Assembly (NCBI GenBank): GCA_012656075.1
Contig: JAAKBF010000014.1
Span: 124,001 to 188,000, forward strand
Source of the DNA: Phytophthora hibernalis
Taxonomy: Eukaryota > Oomycota > Peronosporomycetes > Peronosporales > Peronosporaceae
Length of the DNA: 64,000 nt
Direction of reading: 5' to 3'
Made by a program: the position numbers and the translations under genes. The notes below the pieces were generated by a model that saw only the letters and a list, made by a program, of their open reading frames with translations, was not told the DNA's origin and ran no database searches. Positions 42,853-55,901 of this stretch are shown here, in pieces. Numbering within the stretch: position 1 is the stretch's first letter; the number at the start of each line of letters is the position of its first letter.

Positions 42853-45800
42853 TCCCACCTACTTTTGTTTTATCGAATGACGCGCGAGGGGCTAGGTGTA
42901 ATGTAAGGCTCCTTCCATCGATACCTAAAAACAGATCGAAACCTGAGTAAAGTAAGGAATATTACGGATATATTACGTGCAAAACATGAACTGCAACTTG
43001 AAGTCAGCTGACGTGAAACGCTCGTGACTCTTAGAATCATTTCTTCACCACGAGACTCGCGCGGCTTGGGCCATTCGGGTTCAGATTCACATTTGCTTGT
43101 TTCCTGGGAGACGGAAGGAACGCCCGATACGGTCTAACTTCGTCGAGTTAATTTAGTATAGTCCGTGGCTTATATGAACTCACAATCTGATTAGTTTGAA
43201 GTGCTTGGCATGACACACTCTATCTTGCGTACTGACCTTCCGGAGGTCGGTCAGGTGTGCTCGACGAACATGTCGAAGTATTATTTTGAGTGGGCCCCCA
43301 CTTTCGCCAAAGAAGCAAATACACAAGTGCTACCATACCATACATTTGAGGGCTGCACAAGCCCAACTATATGACACTCATATTACGGAGAAGGACGACG
43401 GTGGAGATACGGTCGGTGCTGTGCATCTAATAGTCGTTTGTGCTCCTGCACGTGCTGCTGTTGATCGCGATAACGGTGGCCGCAGTTCTGGGCTTCCTTC
43501 TTGTGCTGGGGCTGGATCTTCAACGCATTCTAACGCCAATGATTCTGGCGATGCCGACGATGCTCGGTTTGTCGGGGCTCCTGTTCATGATGCTGTTGTT
43601 CGCGATGGTGTTGACGGGCGCGACGTTGCCAGTCTCCCTACTCGTGGAGGAGCAGGTGCAGATCCTGCACTGTATCCGAACGCGGATTCTTCAGACTATT
43701 TGATTGATTCTAATCTTTGGACGTTTCGTATGATTCATACGATGTTCGTGAAAAGATGAAGACCGTGGCTGTGGTCGAGCTCGAGATGGCCAAGGTGCAG
43801 GTGGTTCAAGGCAATATTTGCTGGTGTTGGATGTTCCAATGAAAATGATGATGTGGATGTACCGGTATATGACATTGAGCGCATGGGAATAGATGACTAC
43901 ATACTAAGCCCTACAATACCAACAAACTAAATCACAAAATCAACATCGGCCACTGACCGAAAGGTTATATCGACTGTGTCGTTACATACACCCCATCAAA
44001 TTTGACGTGGACTATGACAAAAAGCCGGAACCCGCAAGCTCCAGCTGCTCGCTCAATTGAAATTCATTTCGATTAGATTTTTGTTATGAAGTGTATGTAT
44101 AGTTGAGTTTTCAGTTGAAGAATGAACGTTGCATGTACCGCTGGCGTGTGCTACCGGTCGGTGCGCTACTACTAGTCGGTACGCTCGACGCCTCCGGTGT
44201 GTTGTCGGTCCGCGTACTGCTTGTCAGCTACGACTGGTTGCTATGCTTGACGCAGTTGGCGTGCGGCTATTTGATGTGTTGCTGATCGGTTACCGCTGGT
44301 ATGTGAGACTGCCGGTCAGTGTGCAGTTAATCGGCTAATACTGGTCGCAGAAATCGACACCGCCGATGCGCTGCCCGATCGTGTTCTTCTGGGCAGCGTG
44401 TTGATGATCGCCGCTGATGTTCGGTTCGTCGGTGAGATCGGCGGCAGTGTGCTCTATATCGAGTCGCTCCAAACAGCGCGCGTGCAATTGAACATCTATA
44501 GCGCAAAAGACCCGCGCGCCGGGATTGACTCTGCTACTAGGTTCACACCACACAGGTGGCGTCGAGCTCTGCCACGAGTAGTACGCCGATTAGCAGTACG
44601 CGGACTGGCTACACACCGGAGGCGTCGAGCATAACGCGACGAGTGGTAACCGATTAGCAGTAGGCCGATGGGCAGCACACCGAAGGCGCCGAGCATACCG
44701 ACTAGCAGCATATCGACCGGCAGCACGCTGACGAGTAGAACATGGGCGAGCAGCGCACGAACGGGCCGTACGTCGGTGCAGAACGGCCGGTAGCACGTCG
44801 AGCAGGGTACACCGCGCCGGCAAGTAGGTTGGATCTGAACACGCCTCCTTGAAAACACTGGCCAGAAACACGAGCATGCCGCCTTCTAGTCGGGTAACCA
44901 CGGACAGGATAACCAGGGGCGTGATCAAATGCCCGGCAGGTCTACGACGAATCGTGTAGGGTGGGCGGGGCGGCAGCACAGACATTCAACTGACGATTTC
45001 AGCATATTGCAGTACCGGGTGTTGAGTTGGGCAACGAGCGCTGCGACGAGAGGTGAAGCGTAGTGAGTTGAAGCCGGCAAATTTGGAAATGGCGTTTGAT
45101 TTGGCCGCACCCGATTCCCGCCAAGGGCTAGACGCCTCATCCATCTTCAATAAGATCATCCAATCGCATCTGCTGCGGCTTGGCGGTTTGGCGAAACATC
45201 AGCCGGATAATCGTTTAAGAGCGCTTGAAACAAGACGCTATCGCAACATTTGCCGTGTGAAATGAGACGCCAATCGTCCCAAATATTGATGCATACCCAT
45301 TTCAATTATACTACTTTTGCAAGCCTCGGCTGGCTTTCGACGTCAGCTTTGGTGTCCACAACGATTGTACGTATCGATGACATTACCTGGGAGACGCACC
45401 CGGCGCATGCCTTGTACATCTTGTACCTAAAGTTAACATAGGCAAACATAGCCGCGGTGGCCACCACCAAGGCACCAAGCCATTACCAGGTTACGATCGT
45501 GGTAGACACCAACAACGACTTGTTGGTGTCCACGACGACGTACACGGCAACACAATTATGGTGCGCGCCCGGCGCAAACATTGTACGTAGTGCTGATGTC
45601 GACGACGGTGGTGAACGTGGCCGCGGTGGACCCACAGCGACCACGACGTCGAAAGCCAGCCGAGGCTTGCAAAAGTAGTATAATTGAAATGGGTATGCAT
45701 CAATATTTGGGACGATTGGCGTCTCATTTCACACGGCAAATGTTGCGATAGCGTCTTGTTTCCAAGCTTTTGGCTCGGCTATCCAAACATTTATCCGGTT

Positions 45801-48183
45801 CCCTGATGTCTTCGCTTTTAGAATTCCGCCAAACCGCGGCAAGTATTTTTAATAAGCGAATGCGATTGGATGATCTTATTGAAGATGGATGAGGCGTCTA
45901 GCCCTTGGCGGAATCGGGTGCGGCCAAATCAAACGCCATTTCCAAATTTGCCGGCTTCAACTCACTACGCTTCACCTCTCGTCGCAGCGCTCGTTGCCCA
46001 ACTCAACACCCGGTACTGCAATATGCTGAAATCGTCGAATTCAGTCTGAATGTCGTGCTGCCGCCCCGCCCACCCTACACGATTCGTCGTAGACCTGCCG
46101 GGCATTTGATCACGCCCCTGGTTATCCTGTCCGTGGTTACCCGACTAGAAGGCGGCATGCTCGTGTTTCTGGCCAGTGTTTTCAAGGAGGCGTGTTCAGA
46201 TCCAACCTACTTGCCGGCCGCGGTGTACCCTGCTCGACGTGCTACCGGCCCGTTCTGCACCGACGTACGGCCCGTTCGTGCGCTGCTCGCCCATGTTCTA
46301 CTCGTCAGCGTGCTGCCGGTCGATATGCTGCTAGTCGGTATGCTCGGCGCCTTCGGTGTGCTGCCCATCGGCCTACTGCTAATCGGTTACCACTCGTCGC
46401 GTTATGCTCGACGCCTCCGGTGTGTAGCCAGTCCGCGTACTGCTAATCGGCGTACTACTCGTGGCAGAGCTCGACGCCACCTGTGTGGTGTGAACCTAGT
46501 AGCAGAGTCAATCCCGGCGCGCGGGTCTTTTGCGCTATAGATGTTCAATTGCACGCGCGCTGTTTGGAGCGACTCGATATAGAGCACACTGCCGCCGATC
46601 TCACCGACGAACCGAACATCAGCGGCGATCATCAACACGCTGCCCAGAAGAACACGATCGGGCAGCGCATCGGCGGTGTCGATTTCTGCGACCAGTATTA
46701 GCCGATTAACTGCACACTGACCGGCAGTCTCACATACCAGCGGTAACCGATCAGCAACACATCAAATAGCCGCACGCCAACTGCGTCAAGCATAGCAACC
46801 AGTCGTAGCTGACAAGCAGTACGCGGACCGACAACACACCGGAGGCGTCGAGCGTACCGACTAGTAGTAGCGCACCGACCGGTAGCACACGCCAGCGGTA
46901 CATGCAACGTTCATTCTTCAACTGAAAACTCAACTATACATACACTTCATAACAAAAATCTAATCGAAATGAATTTCAATTGAGCGAGCAGCTGGAGCTT
47001 GCGGGTTCCGGCTTTTTGTCATAGTCCACGTCAAATTTGATGGGGTGTATGTAACGACACAGTCGATATAACCTTTCGGTCAGTGGCCGATGTTGATTTT
47101 GTGATTTAGTTTGTTGGTATTGTAGGGCTTAGTATGTAGTCATCTATTCCCATGCGCTCAATGTCATATACCGGTACATCCACATCATCATTTTCATTGG
47201 AACATCCAACACCAGCAAATATTGCCTTGAACCACCTGCACCTTGGCCATCTCGAGCTCGACCACAGCCACGGTCTTCATCTTTTCACGAACATCGTATG
47301 AATCATACGAAACGTCCAAAGATTAGAATCAATCAAATAGTCTGAAGAATCCGCGTTCGGATACAGTGCAGGATCTGCACCTGCTCCTCCACGAGTAGGG
47401 AGACTGGCAACGTCGCGCCCGTCAACACCATCGCGAACAACAGCATCATGAACAGGAGCCCCGACAAACCGAGCATCGTCGGCATCGCCAGAATCATTGG
47501 CGTTAGAATGCGTTGAAGATCCAGCCCCAGCACAAGAAGGAAGCCCAGAACTGCGGCCACCGTTATCGCGATCAACAGCAGCACGTGCAGGAGCACAAAC
47601 GACTATTAGATGCACAGCACCGACCGTATCTCCACCGTCGTCCTTCTCCGTAATATGAGTGTCATATAGTTGGGCTTGTGCAGCCCTCAAATGTATGGTA
47701 TGGTAGCACTTGTGTATTTGCTTCTTTGGCGAAAGTGGGGGCCCACTCAAAATAATACTTCGACATGTTCGTCGAGCACACCTGACCGACCTCCGGAAGG
47801 TCAGTACGCAAGATAGAGTGTGTCATGCCAAGCACTTCAAACTAATCAGATTGTGAGTTCATATAAGCCACGGACTATACTAAATTAACTCGACGAAGTT
47901 AGACCGTATCGGGCGTTCCTTCCGTCTCCCAGGAAACAAGCAAATGTGAATCTGAACCCGAATGGCCCAAGCCGCGCGAGTCTCGTGGTGAAGAAATGAT
48001 TCTAAGAGTCACGAGCGTTTCACGTCAGCTGACTTCAAGTTGCAGTTCATGTTTTGCACGTAATATATCCGTAATATTCCTTACTTTACTCAGGTTTCGA
48101 TCTGTTTTTAGGTATCGATGGAAGGAGCCTTACATTACACCTAGCCCTCGCGCGTCATTCGATAAAACAAAAGTAGGTGGGAT

Positions 48184-48301
48184 TAAGCGACCCTTCACGC
48201 CAAAGGTAGCAAAATGCCCCCTTCGAGGGGGTGCAAACTCACCTTGTATTGAAAAGCCTCGGACGGGGGCATAATGCACCCTCCGTCCGCGAAAGGGTTA
48301 A
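48184..48301. mobile_element. piggyBac-like hairpin MITE, right-arm mirror copy
   Basis: Reverse-complement counterpart of 42,735-42,852 at the position predicted by the arm symmetry, bordered by TTAA. It was duplicated with the arm rather than inserted twice. Confidence 0.35.
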
Positions 48302-48594
48302 CCTTTAATAGGCCTGGTTGGTCGGCGGCACTAGGGCAACAGCTGAAGTTGGCTAAACACTAGGCAACACTGCCGATGCGATGCTCATTTACTCATGCGC
48401 GATTTTCCTTTAGCTGTGCACGTCAGTCGAAGCTCCTCCGGGTGTATCCTCAGCGATATAAAGTGATATTCTGAGAGGTAGCCCATCCACATGAACACCA
48501 TGTGTGAAGGCGAGCTGCAGCTAGCTCATGCATATTCGAGCTATCCGACAACAGCACTGCTGCTCAATGACGGCGAGGTATCGTTTCATGCACC

Positions 48595-49560
48595 GATGCT
48601 TGATATCAAGCATGTGGGAATGCCAAAGACTGGACGTTTGAGTTGAAATAGTCCGCGATGCACAGGGCTTGGGGTGTCAACCGTCAAAAGAAAGGTCATT
48701 GTATCACTCCCTGCCATGGCCAGTAGACACCTTTCCCACGTTTTGGTGGCTAACAGCCGTCAGTGTTTATTCCAGAATTCGCCAAGTGGAGTGAATATGC
48801 TGTCACGCCGCGTGAGATGCCGCGAGGCCGAATGACGTTCGAGAGAGGCTTATATGCGAGCATGGCACGTATGTCAATAGTACAAGGAACCACGATGATG
48901 ACATCGGCGAGTAGAAGGAAGAGGAGAAGGAGGTAATGTCGATCGACGCCAAGCAGACTATCCCAGCCGACGATGACCGCTCGCGATAGCGCGGTTGCAA
49001 GTTACCTGAAGAAAGGAGACTAATCGGGCCTTTACGACCTCCTCGTGAAGATGCCAAGTCTGCTTGAGAAGGACCCCGCTGCAGTGCTGAATGTTGATGG
49101 ACTGGCGGAAGTTGCTGTACATGCTAAATCAGATGAAGCCCACACGGACAAAAACTACTACCCGAGGAAACTACAAGCTCGAGATGGACGGCAAGTGAGT
49201 TGAGGAAGATGGAATTCTCAAACGAGACCGCCGGCTCTTCAAGGTATACACTAAGGTAAAATGCCAGTTCTGGCACGGTGCCAATTCGTGGCACGGTGCG
49301 CTTTATGCACCAATTAAAACCTAACAAACGCGTTCTCACAGGCCATTGGCTAGTCTATTTTCGGATCCGTTGTTGGCACGGTTCGCAGGGTGTTGAAAGG
49401 TCATATTAAATTATACAGTCAATAAGCCTATGTGGCCTCCACACATTTATGGGCTCCACGCGTTCGAGATGGAGGAGACCACGTACACCAACTGGCGCGT
49501 GTAGCTGCAGCGAGAAAAAGGCTGTGATTGCGTGGACGTCGCCTCTACCACTGCGGACAC
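48595..49560. other. no recognised gene
   Basis: Begins with a 14-bp palindrome GCTTGATATCAAGC at about 48,598-48,611, directly outside the foldback. Scattered plus-strand codon-like stretches near 49,020-49,260 may belong to the decayed transposase that follows. Confidence 0.35.
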
Positions 49561-49569
49561 TGTTTCTGT

Positions 49570-50390
49570 AGGTGAAGAGGGCACATGATGGTGATCAACT
49601 GGGGCCCAGGCGACTCGGCCCTAAGATTCTGGCTCCTACCGAGCTAGAAGATGACCTGGCGGAGTGGGTAACCGCAATGCAGCGTTGCGGGGTGACGGTT
49701 GGGCGCAAGGAGATAATCTTCGTGGAGTGACTCCATTTTTTTGGGGGGAACAGATCACCGAACTGAAGAAGCCGGTGGTGTTAATCGTGGACAACAGCTC
49801 CACGCACATTGGCCCTGGTAAGTAAATGGCTACATCAACCCTGTGCAAAACCAATAATCTAACCCATATCATTTTTACCGGGTTGATGGAATTATAGAGG
49901 CAGCTGAGACGTGTGTCGAGTGCGGAATCATGCTGGTAACATTGCCGGCTAATGCGACCCACCTCTTCCAACTCTTGGACGTTGTACTATTCAAACCTTA
50001 CAATGACTGTGTACAAGAGCTTATGCTTGAGCGGCTGTGCACTGTCAACAACCCCGTGCTCAGGAAGTCCAAGGAAATTGAAATCGCCTGTACGGCGTAC
50101 CGTCGAGCCCTCGCAGACAAGCTAGAGAGCTTCGTCAATGATTTCCGGGGTGTGGCATCTGGCCATTATCATCAGTAGCGCTGAATGCGCGCTTGGACGT
50201 GTATGGAAGTGGCGGAGTCAACTGAACACTGGGTACAGCGGAGTGGCTGAAAAACCGTGAAGAGGTCGTGCGTAACGAGGTGCTGCTGCTTCCCCCTGTT
50301 GCTGTGGCCGGCAAAAGAAAGCGCTCCACTGTGAACGTCGTAGAGAGGCTCGTAACGAAAGAACGGCTGATGGCAGGCGCATACGAGTAG
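49570..50390 (+). pseudogene. pogo/CENP-B-like DDE transposase remnant
   Basis: An HTH-Tc5 piece (LEDDLAEWVTAMQRCGVTVG, then RKEIIF, about 49,640-49,725) is followed by ITELKKPVVLIVDNSSTHIG (DDE Asp). After a gap of about 70 nt that may be an intron, VTLPANATHLFQLLDVVLFK and YRRALADKLESFVNDF follow. A C-terminal part with KNREEVVRNEVLLLPP reaches about 50,390. The centre of the DDE domain is missing, so the copy is dead. It differs from the pogo element at 15.7-17.4 kb. Confidence 0.65.
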
Positions 50391-51793
50391 GCAATTTAGA
50401 CCGTGCCACTAATAGGTCCAGCTAAAATTCGTCTTAAATGCACCTCTAAATTTCGGCCATCGTAACTTTTACATTGTATGTATTCTCAGTTCACAAAAAT
50501 ATCGCTGGATAGATATATTCTTCTTCTTGGTATCTATGAGTTTGCGAACGAAGAATTTTGCTTATAACGGTAAATTGTGCGACGATTTCGGAGCAGCTTT
50601 GAAAGCGTGCCATAATTGGCATTTTACCTTATCGTCACGATGGTTAGGTACAATCTCCAGGAGACACTGTTTTACTGTCCAAGGTGCTGCAAAGGGTCTG
50701 AGCGGCAGGAGCATACTGCTTGACATCCAACATGGATGGTGTTCTTTTAGTTGTGATGGCCGAAATAGCTCCCGGAAAAAGCTTCGTGCATAGTGCAGCG
50801 ATTTTAGATTTTGTACATCGCCATTCCTGAAAACGAGTAGATAAATCGGCAGCATATTTGATGCTACACCTATGGAAAAATGCCGGACAATACCCAAATG
50901 GATGAGGTGGCATCCTAATTTTTCATTTTACTGGTCACGAGCTTCAAATCCGTAGTTAAGGAATTATACTTCGAAGTATTCGCAGCTCGTAAGAACTGTC
51001 GTTACTACCTGTTCGGCATAAGATACCGGTATCACTGATTATTTCGACTTGCAAATTGTAAAGGGACCAAATATCTTGGCAATTGAATGCCTTCTCGGCC
51101 GTTTTTATACTTGGAATTTGTAAGGACAAAAAATAGCTTGGCATTTGTATGCCTGATTTGTCATGTACACCACATAGAATTACGATGGCCAGCACACCGT
51201 GGGTCATTCGACGACACGCACGCGTCATAGAACGACACGCACGCGTCGGTAGCCTTTCAGGGCTTTCAGTAAGGAGTTGGCAAGGGGTTGACTTGATCTT
51301 TGTATTGCGGCAGCGTGCAGATAAATTTTGCCTTGGCGGCGCTTGCTAGGAATCCCATGCTGCTGGAAAAGGGATGGATTGCCGCCGCTCCCCACAATGC
51401 CTCTCTACACGCATCGACAATCTAGTGCACGCAGCCCTCACCCACAGCAGCATGCCCTACGGAATTAGTGTAGTCGATGATGAATGAAGGTCATCCGTCA
51501 GACCATGGTGGCGGACTTTAAATGGAGGTGCAGGACAAGCTGCGACTGCGCAACACCTTCCGAGGAATCTCGACCTTCTTGAAGAGGCGGTTTTTGGCGG
51601 TACAGGACAGACTTCTCCTGCGCGTCGGTTGCGAAGCACCTAGCTACCTGCCTCGACTCCTCTGAATATGGCCTTTTATCGGCGGTACAGGACAAGCTGC
51701 ACCCGAGTCATGGGTGCGTAGCGGGCTGTTTCCTGCCATTCTGCAATTTCCCAGACAAGTGCGCAGCGGTGGTTTGTAGAGGTGATAGTGGGA
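50391..51793. other. no recognised gene
   Basis: Open frames on the minus strand (50,562-50,913) show no known motif. Direct repeats seen are CGACACGCACGCGTC twice near 51,208-51,246 and GGTACAGGACA near 51,598 and 51,694. The Helitron 5' terminus may lie in this stretch but was not located. Confidence 0.35.
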
Positions 51794-52439
51794 TGAATGA
51801 CGCGACATTGTCCGGGAAGCGAAAGTGACCAGGGCTCGGGCGGACACACGCAGTGGCGGACAGCATTTACGCTTCCGGTGAAGGTGTGGCGTCTCCTGCA
51901 TCGAAGCGCTTCAAGAGAATTCTTCAGGACGATGAAGACGATCTTCTCAAGCACCTCCACGCTGCCTACGAGATGGAAAAGCAAGATACCGCAATGGAGG
52001 TGCGCGATGTGAGGACAGTGACGGTAGCCTTCGTGCTGGAGTGGATGATCTCTCTGTGCGAGCCATTGCTGCTACGGTATTGATGACCTTGAATGCCAGG
52101 AGGAACAGGGAGCACGTTGACGCACACGCGAATGCAGATAGAGCGGATAACATGTGTGGCGACGTACTTCAGCATCTTGATGATGCTTATAACGAGGAGA
52201 ACGCCAAACACGGTTCCATTTGCGATTTGGCGGATGCGGCGGTCGGTGGTGGATCACAGGATGATATTGTAACTCCTGATCGAGGTCAGCGCGATGGAGA
52301 TCACGTTTTACATGGTGGTGGTAGTTTTACCCGTGATGGCGGAGTTCCTGGCGATGGCGGGAACGGCGTGCGGGGAAGTGGAGATGGCGTTCAAGGTAGG
52401 CTTCTTGGAGGTGGAGATGGGGCTTGAGACGGTGAACGT

Positions 52440-52770
52440 GACGTTGTACGAGTTCGTGGAGGTGGGGTTGACGGCGATGTAAGTGACGCTGTACGAGTTC
52501 GTGGAGGTGGAGCTATCGGCGATGTAGGTGACATTGTACGAGTCCGTGGCGGTGGGGTTCACGATGGCGGAGGTAATGTAGCGCGAGTCCGTGGGGATGG
52601 AGTTGAGGTTGGGGATGACGACGATGGAATGAACCCTGTTCGAGTTCGTGGAGGTGGAGGTGAGGCTCACGATGATGGAATGAAAGCTGTGCGAGTTTGT
52701 GGAGGTGGCGTTGGGGCTCCCGACGATGGCGTGAACGCTGTACGACTCGGTGTTGACATTATGCACCATT
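52440..52770 (+). repeat. imperfect VRVRGGG-coding repeats in Helitron
   Basis: About six degenerate units of 16-20 codons, each with a V(R/A)VRGGG-like start and a DG/DD-rich end, lie in one frame. The DNA motif GTACGAGTTCGTGGAGGTGG recurs with variation. Gly/Arg repeats often bind nucleic acids; the function here is unknown. Confidence 0.6.
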
Positions 52771-54115
52771 GGGGTGGCGGTGAAGATGATAGAGTAAATA
52801 CTGCACCAACTTGTGGGACTGAGTATGTGCGCAAGTGTGATGCTATCAAAAGGGATGTGAGCCAAACGTGCGTGCGGTTGCTTCATTTGCGTTGGTTGTC
52901 GTAAAGTGGAAATATAATCGAAGAACTGGAGCAAACGCATAGAGTTACTGGCGATGCTGAACTTAATGAAATGATCAGTGACACGAACAATTTTCTTCAC
53001 GAGTCTATTTCTTTTTCCGATCGAGATCGAAATCGGCTGTATCAGTGCCAGTGGAGGAAACGAAGGACTGCAACCAGCGCGAGTGCAACTCGTGAATAGA
53101 AGTTAGCTCCTCTAAGTTGCGAGGACCGCACGAATGCTTTGAAGAGGCTCCAGTAATCACTAGGACCAAAGTGTCTAGACGAGTGTGTCTGCGTCTCCTG
53201 TGACCGATTAGTTCGTCGTGGAGAAGCTCACCGTAAGGATGCAACTGACTGGCAGTACATGGCTCAGATGCGGCGCATCTTTGGATATGTGGATCCGACG
53301 CTTCCTCGAAAACTGAGAGATGAATACTCCTCGCCAGCCTTCGTGACGTATTTGAGAGGAACGATGGTATCGCCGCGAAGCTTTCACCAATACACGAATG
53401 CAACTGGTCATTTGACAGCATGGTTTAGCGTATGTAATACCTGCAATGAGTCTATTCAACGTGGTTGCTTCCCGAAATTTTCAATTTCGAATGGCTTTTT
53501 CATTGGATGTCTTCCGGATGATCATTTGCTACGTCTGACACTACCCGAGCGCTATATGACTCAACTGGAAAGTATTGCCGCCATGACACGTGTGATGCGC
53601 GGTGGGTGGCATCGCTGTAACCGCTCACACTGCATTGCGTTTGACTGTACGCCAGCCCCACCGGTTGCTTTGTTGCCGCGCTCGATTAATGAATGTTCCA
53701 ATTTTTGTGTGGCATTGGTCGGCGACTTCACTGAAGCACAGACAAACAAAGTTAGGAAGATGCATGTCATTCGTGGCCAGCGCGTCCAAGACGTGTTTAA
53801 CTTCTACAAGCTCAATAATTGCCTGTACTCCTCTGTTGCGCTCAATAGCAAGATATTAAACGAGCTGCTCGAACCTGAATTGGTTGATCAGCTCGACATG
53901 GATCAGCTTGAGGACGCTTCCGGTACGGTAGGAGTGAGATGAACAGAGAGCAAGAAAATGTTTGCGGGCACTCCGACGACTGGAATGATACCACTGCGGA
54001 TGATGAAGTGGCTGTCGTAGAGCGGAGAATTGGACTGTCTGATGGCTCCCGAGTCCTGCTATCTCAGGAGCACGAATTAATCTCCGGAGGAGTCCACGAT
54101 GATAAAACGGAGACG

Positions 54116-54120
54116 GAACT
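54116..54120. other. target-site duplication GAACT, left of Gypsy-2
   Basis: GAACT directly precedes the TG of the left LTR remnant and recurs at 62,443-62,447 after the right LTR. Removing the element and one copy restores an open Helitron frame. Confidence 0.9.
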
Positions 54121-54179
54121 TGTAGCGGGGATACACATCGACTCCACGTCACTTATGGTGTGGGGCACACCAGGGCCGA
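54121..54179 (+). repeat. 5' LTR remnant of Gypsy-2
   Basis: Begins TGTAGCGGGG, then matches the 3' LTR from ATACACATCGACTCC through GGGGCACACC. Compared with that LTR it lacks about 35 bp after TGTAGCGGG and everything after GGGCC, running straight into gag. The TATA box and primer-binding site are gone. Confidence 0.75.
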
Positions 54180-54904
54180 TGCAGCCTAAGCCGTTCAGGC
54201 TGAAGGTTCAGTCATATGACGGGAAGGAAGGTGAAAATCTTCACTTCTGGACACGAGAAGTCGAGCTGGCCATGGACGCAGCCCTTCTCTCGTCCGAGCA
54301 ACTTCGAGTCGCTTTCGCGCTCTCCAATCTCGGTGGTCGAGCCAAGACTTGGGCGTATACGCGCGAAGCGACAACCCCTGGATGCTTCACATCATGGGCC
54401 CAGCTGTGTGAACAGCTTAGAGCCGCATTTCTACCGGCGAACTATGAGTATCGCCAGCGCTCTCGCTTCCTCGCCTGTAAGCAAGGGAAGCGTGATCTGC
54501 ACGAGTATATCCAGGAGATGCGAGTACTCGCGGCGTCTCTGGTGGGGAACCCCTACCGGAACACATCAAGGTTACCGTGTTCATGGACGGTCTGAGAGTT
54601 GGTCCCGCACGCACACAATTATTCCGCGTGCAGGCCAACACCATGGAAGCGGCCGTCCAGGACGCTCTCCAAGAGGAGTACAGCCACAAACAGGCTCGCA
54701 CTCCTGTGCCAAACAGGACCTATGGACTTAGGCCTGGCCGAGCAGAACGATATCCGCTGCTTCGGCTGCGGCAAGATCGGGCACATGAAACGTGCCTGTC
54801 CCGCGGGTGGACAAAGGAGGCGTTTCCCTCCTCGCCCTTCTGGTCCCAAGGGTCGCTGGCAGAGGCCGCGATCCCAAGGCCAGGAAAATGCAGGCAACCA
54901 GTAG
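54180..54904 (+). pseudogene. Gypsy-2 gag
   Basis: Begins QPKPFRLKVQSYDGKEGENL and has a retrotransposon-gag domain (LSNLGGRAKTWAYTREATTP, RSRFLACKQGKRDLHEYIQE). Frame changes near 54,560 and 54,700 lead to VFMDGLRVGPARTQLFRVQA and a CCHC knuckle (CFGCGKIGHMKRAC). Gag forms the particle and binds RNA. Confidence 0.8.
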
Positions 54905-55339
54905 CCCTGCTGGAGAAAGACTAAGCTTTCATGAGAGGTGCGCGGATGGCGCGCACCGTGGACGTTTAGCCCCTGAGAGTCTCTGCACTCTCGAAGCGAA
55001 GAAGGGCAGCGAAGGCCTGCTTGTAGTACACGCAAGTGTACGGGGATACAATCATCCCTTAAGAATTCTGGTTGATTCTGGGGCGTCCAAGAACTTTGCA
55101 CGCCGCCAGTCGGTCGCCCGGAATGGGGACAAATACGCCGATGCTCTGCGAGAGAGCAAAGGCAACGGGCAAGTCTCAGTCAGACTTGCCAACGGATCTG
55201 TGGTAGAAGTACCTAAGGTCCTTACGGATCTTGGAGTCAAGTTCGAAGACTTCGACTCGAATGGACGATTCCTCGTTCTTGATATGGACAAGTTTGATTT
55301 GATCCTGGGCATGACATGGTTCGAAAAGCATGAGCCCTA
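54905..55339 (+). pseudogene. Gypsy-2 aspartic protease
   Basis: Open frame to 55,339 with ILVDSGASKNFARRQS (active site), VSVRLANGSVVEVPKV, TDLGVKFEDFDSNGR and FDLILGMTWFEKHEP, co-linear with the Gypsy-1 protease. The domain itself looks intact. Confidence 0.8.
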
Positions 55340-55901
55340 GATCGACTGGCGCGGGAAAGCTAAAGGGGAAAGCCGGCCTGCGGCTTCTGACAGAGCCTTG
55401 GTGAGTAATGTTCCCACATATGTCCGACTCCGAGGATCCCATGGACGCCGGTGAAATACCGCGGAGGCCTCTGCTGCTAACGAATCCGCAGCAAGCTCAA
55501 GGGTCTTGGATACATCCAGACCCGCGAGGGAAGATGCAACGCCAGCATCCTCTAGCGCACCAAGTCGTTGCGCCGTATGGGCATCGACGAAGTCCGCGAA
55601 TGACGAAGCCCGTCTACAAGAGGGCACAGACCCACGTGAGATCGGAGAGGTCAAGACCGTGGCCAGCGCGGAGGTCACTAGCAGCACCTCTAGTGTGAGT
55701 AAAACAGTTGCACACGGGTCAGTACAGGCCTTAAGAGTAGTACCGAGACCAGATAATGCAGTGGGTAACGAAGAACCACGCCAGAAGACGGATGTGGGTA
55801 ACAGAGTGCCACGCCAAATGTCTCGACAAGATGTCAGGACCGATGCTTTGGGACGAATCTCAGAGTCGGTAAAGACTCCTCGGCGCCGCCACCAGAGCAA
55901 T

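Larger units (their letters stand above)
42442..48594. mobile_element. giant foldback, two 2.9-kb inverted arms
   Basis: Left arm 42,442-45,344 and right arm 45,645-48,594 are inverted copies. Paired features sum to 91,036 along the outer 2.7 kb (for example 43,286 with 47,750, 44,103 with 46,933 and 44,496 with 46,540), so that part has almost no indels. Inside about 45,170 and 45,880 the arms diverge: the right arm has about 45 extra bp, and similarity then resumes to GACGTC. The 300-bp centre is a diverged continuation with an 11-bp hairpin (GACACCAACAA, loop, TTGTTGGTGTC) at 45,505-45,530, the symmetry centre. No transposase was seen. Arms contain degenerate hydrophobic repeats (LLVGML-like). 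Confidence 0.85.
51794..54120 (+). pseudogene. Helitron N-terminal region (part 1)
   Basis: Starts near the ATG at 51,794. An early frame gives SPASKRFKRILQDDEDDLLK and HLHAAYEMEKQDTAMEVRDV. It passes near 52,030 into a frame that runs to 53,942, with stops TGA 52,425, TAA 52,902, TAG 53,097 and TAA 53,154. That frame includes a VRVRGGG repeat region and a C/H-rich helitron N-terminal domain: ECVCVSCDRLVRRGEAHRKD, YMAQMRRIFGYVDPTLPRKL, WFSVCNTCNESIQRGCFP. Another missing-base shift near 53,930 leads to NREQENVCGHSDDWND and the Gypsy-2 insertion point. Confidence 0.7.

Noticed and set aside
43286..47750. Mirrored ORFs in the foldback arms as duplicated genes
   Set aside because: They are paired only because the arms are inverted copies. 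Their hydrophobic patterns come from degenerate short repeats, with no family signature.
52308..53000. 230-codon minus-strand Ser/Thr/Asn-rich frame opposite the Helitron repeats
   Set aside because: It is the shadow of the Gly/Arg repeat region; the plus-strand frame continues into recognisable Helitron sequence.
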